DNA of 26,269 nt from an uncultured Verrucomicrobiota bacterium (lineage in GTDB: Bacteria; Verrucomicrobiota; Kiritimatiellia; RFP12; UBA1067). A model generated the notes under the pieces. The model did no database searches. It saw nothing but the letters and a program-made list of their open reading frames with translations, and was not told the DNA's origin. The position numbers were made by a program, and so were the translations under genes. The DNA is taken from the NCBI GenBank assembly GCA_946631535.1, contig CAMPAF010000009.1, positions 1 to 26,269 of the forward strand. The letters run 5' to 3'. Shown piece after piece: positions 23,229-26,269 of the stretch. Numbering within the stretch: position 1 is the stretch's first letter; each line of letters starts with the position of its first letter.

Positions 23229-23250
23229 CTTGCCGAATAGAGAGGCCATC

Positions 23251-25839
23251 ATGAAAAGAATCCTGCCAGCAATACTGTCCGTCCTGTGCATCTCCGGCCT
23301 GCTTGCCGCACCGACGGTCTCCCGCGAGGAGACGGCGAAGACATGGCGCCTGCTCGCGCGCGACATCGCCATGTGGAACAAGCCGCGTCCGCGCGCCACC
23401 GAGACCGTCCCCAACTTCCAGCCGCCCGAGAGCGAGGTGCTCAACCGCCAGGCGCTCATCTGGCCCGAGGACCGCGACCCGCTCGACGTCCTGCTCCGCC
23501 GCACGCAGGCTCTCGCCGCCGACCTGCAATCCAGTCCAGATGCGCAAACCGTGTTTGCGCAAGATCGCGTGGCCCTCGCCGCGCTCGCCGCCGAGGCCGC
23601 GAAGGCCGCGCCCGCCGACGAGGATGCGCGCTACGCGCTCTTCACGCGCCTGATGCGCATCCGCAAGTCGATCGCATGGAAGAACCCGCTCGTGCGGTCC
23701 ATCCGCAAGCTCCTGTTCGTCACGCGCGAGGCGTTCCCCACGCAGGAGCTCGACTGGGGCACGCACATCTGCGACCAGTTCTTCGGCTTTCACGCGCGCC
23801 TGAAGGAATCCACCATCGACGATGGGCTGTACGTGCTCGAGGATCCGTTCGGCGATTCCCCGAAGCTCGTGGACCTGCTCTACGACCGTCCCGTGGAGAA
23901 GGGACCGTGGAAGGGGCGCAAGCTACGCTTCAAGCACGGCTGGGACTCGCGCAACACGTGCGGCTTTCTCGCGCCTGACGTCTCGTACGACGGCAAGGAC
24001 ATCCTTTTCTGCGCCACGCGCGCGAAGCCCGAGATCCGCAAGTGGAACGACGACACCGTGTTCCACATCTTCAGGTGCCGCGCCGACGGCTCGCACCTCG
24101 AGCAGCTCACGAGCGGAAACGTGAACGACCTCTTCCCTTGCTGGATGCCGAACGGGCGCGTTGCGTTCGTGAGCGAGCGGCGCGGCGGATACGGCCGCTG
24201 CCACCGCCGCGAGGTGCCGAACTACACTCTCTACTCGATGTTCCCCGACGGCTCCGACATCACCTGCATCTCCTACCACGAGACGAACGAGTTCGAGCCG
24301 TCGATCAACAACGACGGCATGATCGTGTATACGCGCTGGGACTACGTGGACCGCGGCTTCAACCAGGCGCACCACGCCTGGATCGCGTATCCCGACGGAC
24401 GCGACCCGCGCGAGCTGAACGGCAACACGCGCACGCGCCAGGACGTTGGGCCGCACGCCGAGCATTCCGTCCGCGCGATCCCCGGCTCGCGCAAGTACGT
24501 GGCTACCGCGGCCGGCCACCACACGCTCCAGCGCGGCTCGCTCATCGTGATCGACCCGTCCGTGCCCGACGACGACGCCATGTCGCAGGTGAAGCGCCTC
24601 ACGCCAGACCAGCTCTTCCCGGAATCCGAGGCCAACAACACCCTCTACCACCACTCCGGCGCGTACGCCACCGCCTGGCCGCTCTCCGAGACGTACTACC
24701 TCTGCGTGTACGACGGCGACGCGAACGTCCAGTACGGGCCCATCGACGCCCAGCGCCGCAAGTACAACATCACGCTCCTCGACGCCTTCGGCAACAAGAT
24801 CGAGATATTCGCCCATCCCACCATCTCCTGCCTCGATCCGATGCCGCTCCAGGCGCGCCCGATGCCGCCCGCGATCCCGCACAAGACGCTCGTGGGACGT
24901 CCGCGCCGCGCGGACGGCAGCCTGCCGCCGCGCATCCCGCCGGAGGAGCTGCCCAAGACGGCGACCGTGGGCGTGGTGGACGTGTACAATTCCCGCTACC
25001 CGTTCCCGAAGGACGTGCCGATCAAGGCGCTGCGCGTGTGGCAGATCCTGCCGAAGATCGAGCCGTTCGTCTCCATCCCGCGCCTCGGCGTCACGGACGA
25101 GCAGCCGGGCCGCCAGTGCCTCGGCACCGTGCCTGTGGAGGAGGACGGCAGCGCGTACTTCAAGATCCCCGTGAACGTCCCCGTATACTTCCAGGCGCTC
25201 GACGCCGACGGATGCGCCGTGCAGACGATGCGGTCTGACACCTACGCCGCGCCAGGCGAAACGCTCACGTGCAACGGCTGCCACGAGGAACGGTCGCGCA
25301 GGAGCGCGACCCTCCCGACGGCCTCTCCGAAGGCGATGCGCCGCCCGCCGAGCACGCTCCAGCCCGAACCGTCGGGCTCCAGGCCCTACAACTACCCTCG
25401 TCTCGTGCAGGGCGTCCTGAACGCGAAGTGCGTCTCTTGCCACAGCCCCGCGAACGCGAAGTTCGACGCGAAGAAGATGCCCAACCTCACGAAGGGCGAC
25501 ATCGGCGCGAACCCGTTCCAGTTCCACACGTCGTTCGTGGAGCTGATCGCGGGCGGCTACGTGCAGTACTACACGAAGGTGTACAAGGGCAAGGACTGGT
25601 ACAAGCTCGGCCGCCAGCGCGACGACTTCTTCCAGTCGTACTCCGAGCCCGGCAAGGTCGGCGCGCGCGGATCGAAGCTATACGCGATCCTGAAGGCGGG
25701 CCACCACGGCGTGACGCTCTCGCCTGACGAGTGGCGGCGGCTGATACTCTTCATGGATTCCAACGGTTCCTACCTGGCCCACGACTACGAGCCGCAGATG
25801 CAGCTCGAGGGCCAGGTGATCGAACCCGTGCTGCAGTGA
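23251..25839 (+). CDS. HzsA-like exported dihaem beta-propeller protein
   Basis: 862 residues. Signal peptide MKRILPAILSVLCISGLLAA. A helical domain comes first (about 20-190), then propeller-like repeats (PDVSYDGKDILFCATR, HIFRCRADGSHLEQLTSG, FPCWMPNGRVAFVSERRGG, EPSINNDGMIVYTRWDYV). The C-terminal part has two c-type haem motifs: CNGCH (674-678) and CVSCH (727-731). Layout and motifs match the family built around the hydrazine synthase alpha-subunit middle domain. That family is widespread in Planctomycetes and relatives that do not perform anammox, so hydrazine synthesis is not implied. It is convergent with a SUMF1 gene, a common partner. ATG 23251 is chosen for the signal peptide and Shine-Dalgarno; upstream open frame is antisense to tsaB. 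A hairpin (23541-23561) lies in its coding region. Confidence 0.82.
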   Translation: MKRILPAILSVLCISGLLAAPTVSREETAKTWRLLARDIAMWNKPRPRATETVPNFQPPESEVLNRQALIWPEDRDPLDVLLRRTQALAADLQSSPDAQTVFAQDRVALAALAAEAAKAAPADEDARYALFTRLMRIRKSIAWKNPLVRSIRKLLFVTREAFPTQELDWGTHICDQFFGFHARLKESTIDDGLYVLEDPFGDSPKLVDLLYDRPVEKGPWKGRKLRFKHGWDSRNTCGFLAPDVSYDGKDILFCATRAKPEIRKWNDDTVFHIFRCRADGSHLEQLTSGNVNDLFPCWMPNGRVAFVSERRGGYGRCHRREVPNYTLYSMFPDGSDITCISYHETNEFEPSINNDGMIVYTRWDYVDRGFNQAHHAWIAYPDGRDPRELNGNTRTRQDVGPHAEHSVRAIPGSRKYVATAAGHHTLQRGSLIVIDPSVPDDDAMSQVKRLTPDQLFPESEANNTLYHHSGAYATAWPLSETYYLCVYDGDANVQYGPIDAQRRKYNITLLDAFGNKIEIFAHPTISCLDPMPLQARPMPPAIPHKTLVGRPRRADGSLPPRIPPEELPKTATVGVVDVYNSRYPFPKDVPIKALRVWQILPKIEPFVSIPRLGVTDEQPGRQCLGTVPVEEDGSAYFKIPVNVPVYFQALDADGCAVQTMRSDTYAAPGETLTCNGCHEERSRRSATLPTASPKAMRRPPSTLQPEPSGSRPYNYPRLVQGVLNAKCVSCHSPANAKFDAKKMPNLTKGDIGANPFQFHTSFVELIAGGYVQYYTKVYKGKDWYKLGRQRDDFFQSYSEPGKVGARGSKLYAILKAGHHGVTLSPDEWRRLILFMDSNGSYLAHDYEPQMQLEGQVIEPVLQ
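23541..23561. repeat. Perfect hairpin inside the HzsA-like gene
   Basis: TGCGCAAAC pairs exactly with GTTTGCGCA around CGT. It encodes DAQTVFAQ in a stretch that is less GC-rich than its surroundings, between helices near residue 98. It may be another in-frame palindromic insertion. Confidence 0.75.
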
Positions 25840-25846
25840 GCTTCCG

Positions 25847-26269
25847 CTACTCTTCCAGCACCACGCGGAAACCGACGTCGAACACCTTCTGCCACGGCTC
25901 ATAGACGAGGCGGTACGAGCTGGTGCCGTCGCGCGGACGCGAGGCGTAAGAGCCGCCGCGCGCCACTTTCGGCTTCTTCGGATCGTTCGCGTTGCGCCCG
26001 TCTCCGTCTACGTACGGATACGGCGCATAGTCGCTGCGCGTCCATTCGCTCGCGTTGCCGTGCATGTCGTAGAGGCCCCAGCGGTTGGCGTTCGCGCGGC
26101 CGACGAAGTTGATGTTGAACCAGTCGTCGAGGAAGCGCTCGTCGTGGAGCGGATAGTTCTGCTCGATCTTGAACGGCTTGCGGTTGCGGATGTTGCCGCC
26201 GCCGTCGAAGCCGACCACCTGGAAGCGCGTGTCGCGGTCGGCGAAGTTGGCGAACTTCGAGAAGTCGTC
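25847..26269 (-). CDS. Formylglycine-generating-enzyme (SUMF1)-family protein, partial
   Basis: The C-terminal 140 residues are visible; the frame runs open off the right edge (internal GTG 26218 is not the start). Motifs: FANFADRDTRF, GLYDMHGNASEWTRSDYAPYPY, VARGGSYASRPRDGTSSYRLVYEP and the terminal DVGFRVVLE, all standard for SUMF1/EgtB-type C-lectin-fold domains. True formylglycine-generating enzymes oxidise a sulfatase Cys; many family members are not enzymes, and the active-site Cys residues are not visible in this piece. It lies convergent with the HzsA-like gene, 7 bases apart. Confidence 0.88.
   Translation of the reverse strand, partial: DDFSKFANFADRDTRFQVVGFDGGGNIRNRKPFKIEQNYPLHDERFLDDWFNINFVGRANANRWGLYDMHGNASEWTRSDYAPYPYVDGDGRNANDPKKPKVARGGSYASRPRDGTSSYRLVYEPWQKVFDVGFRVVLEE

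Noticed and set aside
22456..23250. Upstream in-frame extension of the HzsA-like gene
   Set aside because: It is antisense to tsaB, and the ATG at 23251 has a Shine-Dalgarno, a promoter and a signal peptide.
23923..25527. Long open frame on the minus strand opposite the HzsA-like gene
   Set aside because: Low-complexity Arg/Val/His composition with no motif; the plus frame has a signal peptide and haem motifs.
23251..25839. Anammox hydrazine synthase
   Set aside because: Only an alpha-like chain is present with no beta/gamma partner; the family is common in non-anammox bacteria.
1..26269. Insertion sequence, prophage, tRNA or toxin-antitoxin content
   Set aside because: I found no transposase, integrase, cloverleaf or toxin-antitoxin pair; nearly all sequence is accounted for by the genes listed.

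Overview
The window looks like chromosomal DNA from a GC-rich member of the Verrucomicrobiota/Kiritimatiellota/Planctomycetota group. The evidence is a secretin of the type-IV-pilus kind with a long Pro/Ala/TPR front end, a TMTC-like TPR glycosyltransferase, a DUF2723-TPR membrane giant, a hydrazine-synthase-alpha-like dihaem propeller protein beside a formylglycine-generating-enzyme (SUMF1) protein, and an extended Rho N-terminus. The phylum is an inference from family content. Coding density is very high, and no intergenic gap exceeds about 110 bases. I saw no tRNA, rRNA, CRISPR array, transposase or phage gene.

Layout. (1) 1-5511, plus strand: secretin (5' end outside the window), coaE and rho, probably one transcription unit. 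(2) 5611-7413, minus: TMTC/PMT-like membrane protein with TPRs, convergent with rho across a large inverted repeat. (3) 7473-8720, plus: ModF-like tandem ABC ATPase, divergent from (2). (4) 8756-13925, plus: dnaX, an HI0933-family flavoprotein, a small Smr-like protein, a YqiA-like esterase and a sigma-54 activator with an unrecognised N-terminal domain. (5) 14025-18666, plus: DUF2723-TPR membrane protein and a secreted aromatic (W/F-P-F) repeat protein. (6) 23163 down to 18677, minus: tsaB, nadK, rnc, purE, a WalJ-like metallo-beta-lactamase-fold hydrolase and a Tat-exported GH5 glycosidase, tightly packed. (7) 23251-25839, plus: HzsA-like dihaem protein, divergent from tsaB and convergent with a partial SUMF1 gene that runs off the right edge.

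The most unusual signal is not a gene. Several families of short palindromic or tandem-repeat DNA have entered, in frame, at loops and linkers of otherwise conserved housekeeping genes (coaE, rho, a glycosyltransferase, the ABC ATPase, dnaX, the HzsA-like gene). They also form gene junctions, where they supply stop codons and a ribosome-binding site. One family occurs four times in both orientations. Another encodes Asp-Arg-Arg runs in two unrelated genes. No mobilising enzyme is visible in the window. A second theme is promoter structure: five of six recognisable -10 boxes are extended (TGN upstream of TATAAT-like), and four of them lie so close to the start codon that the mRNAs should be leaderless or nearly so.
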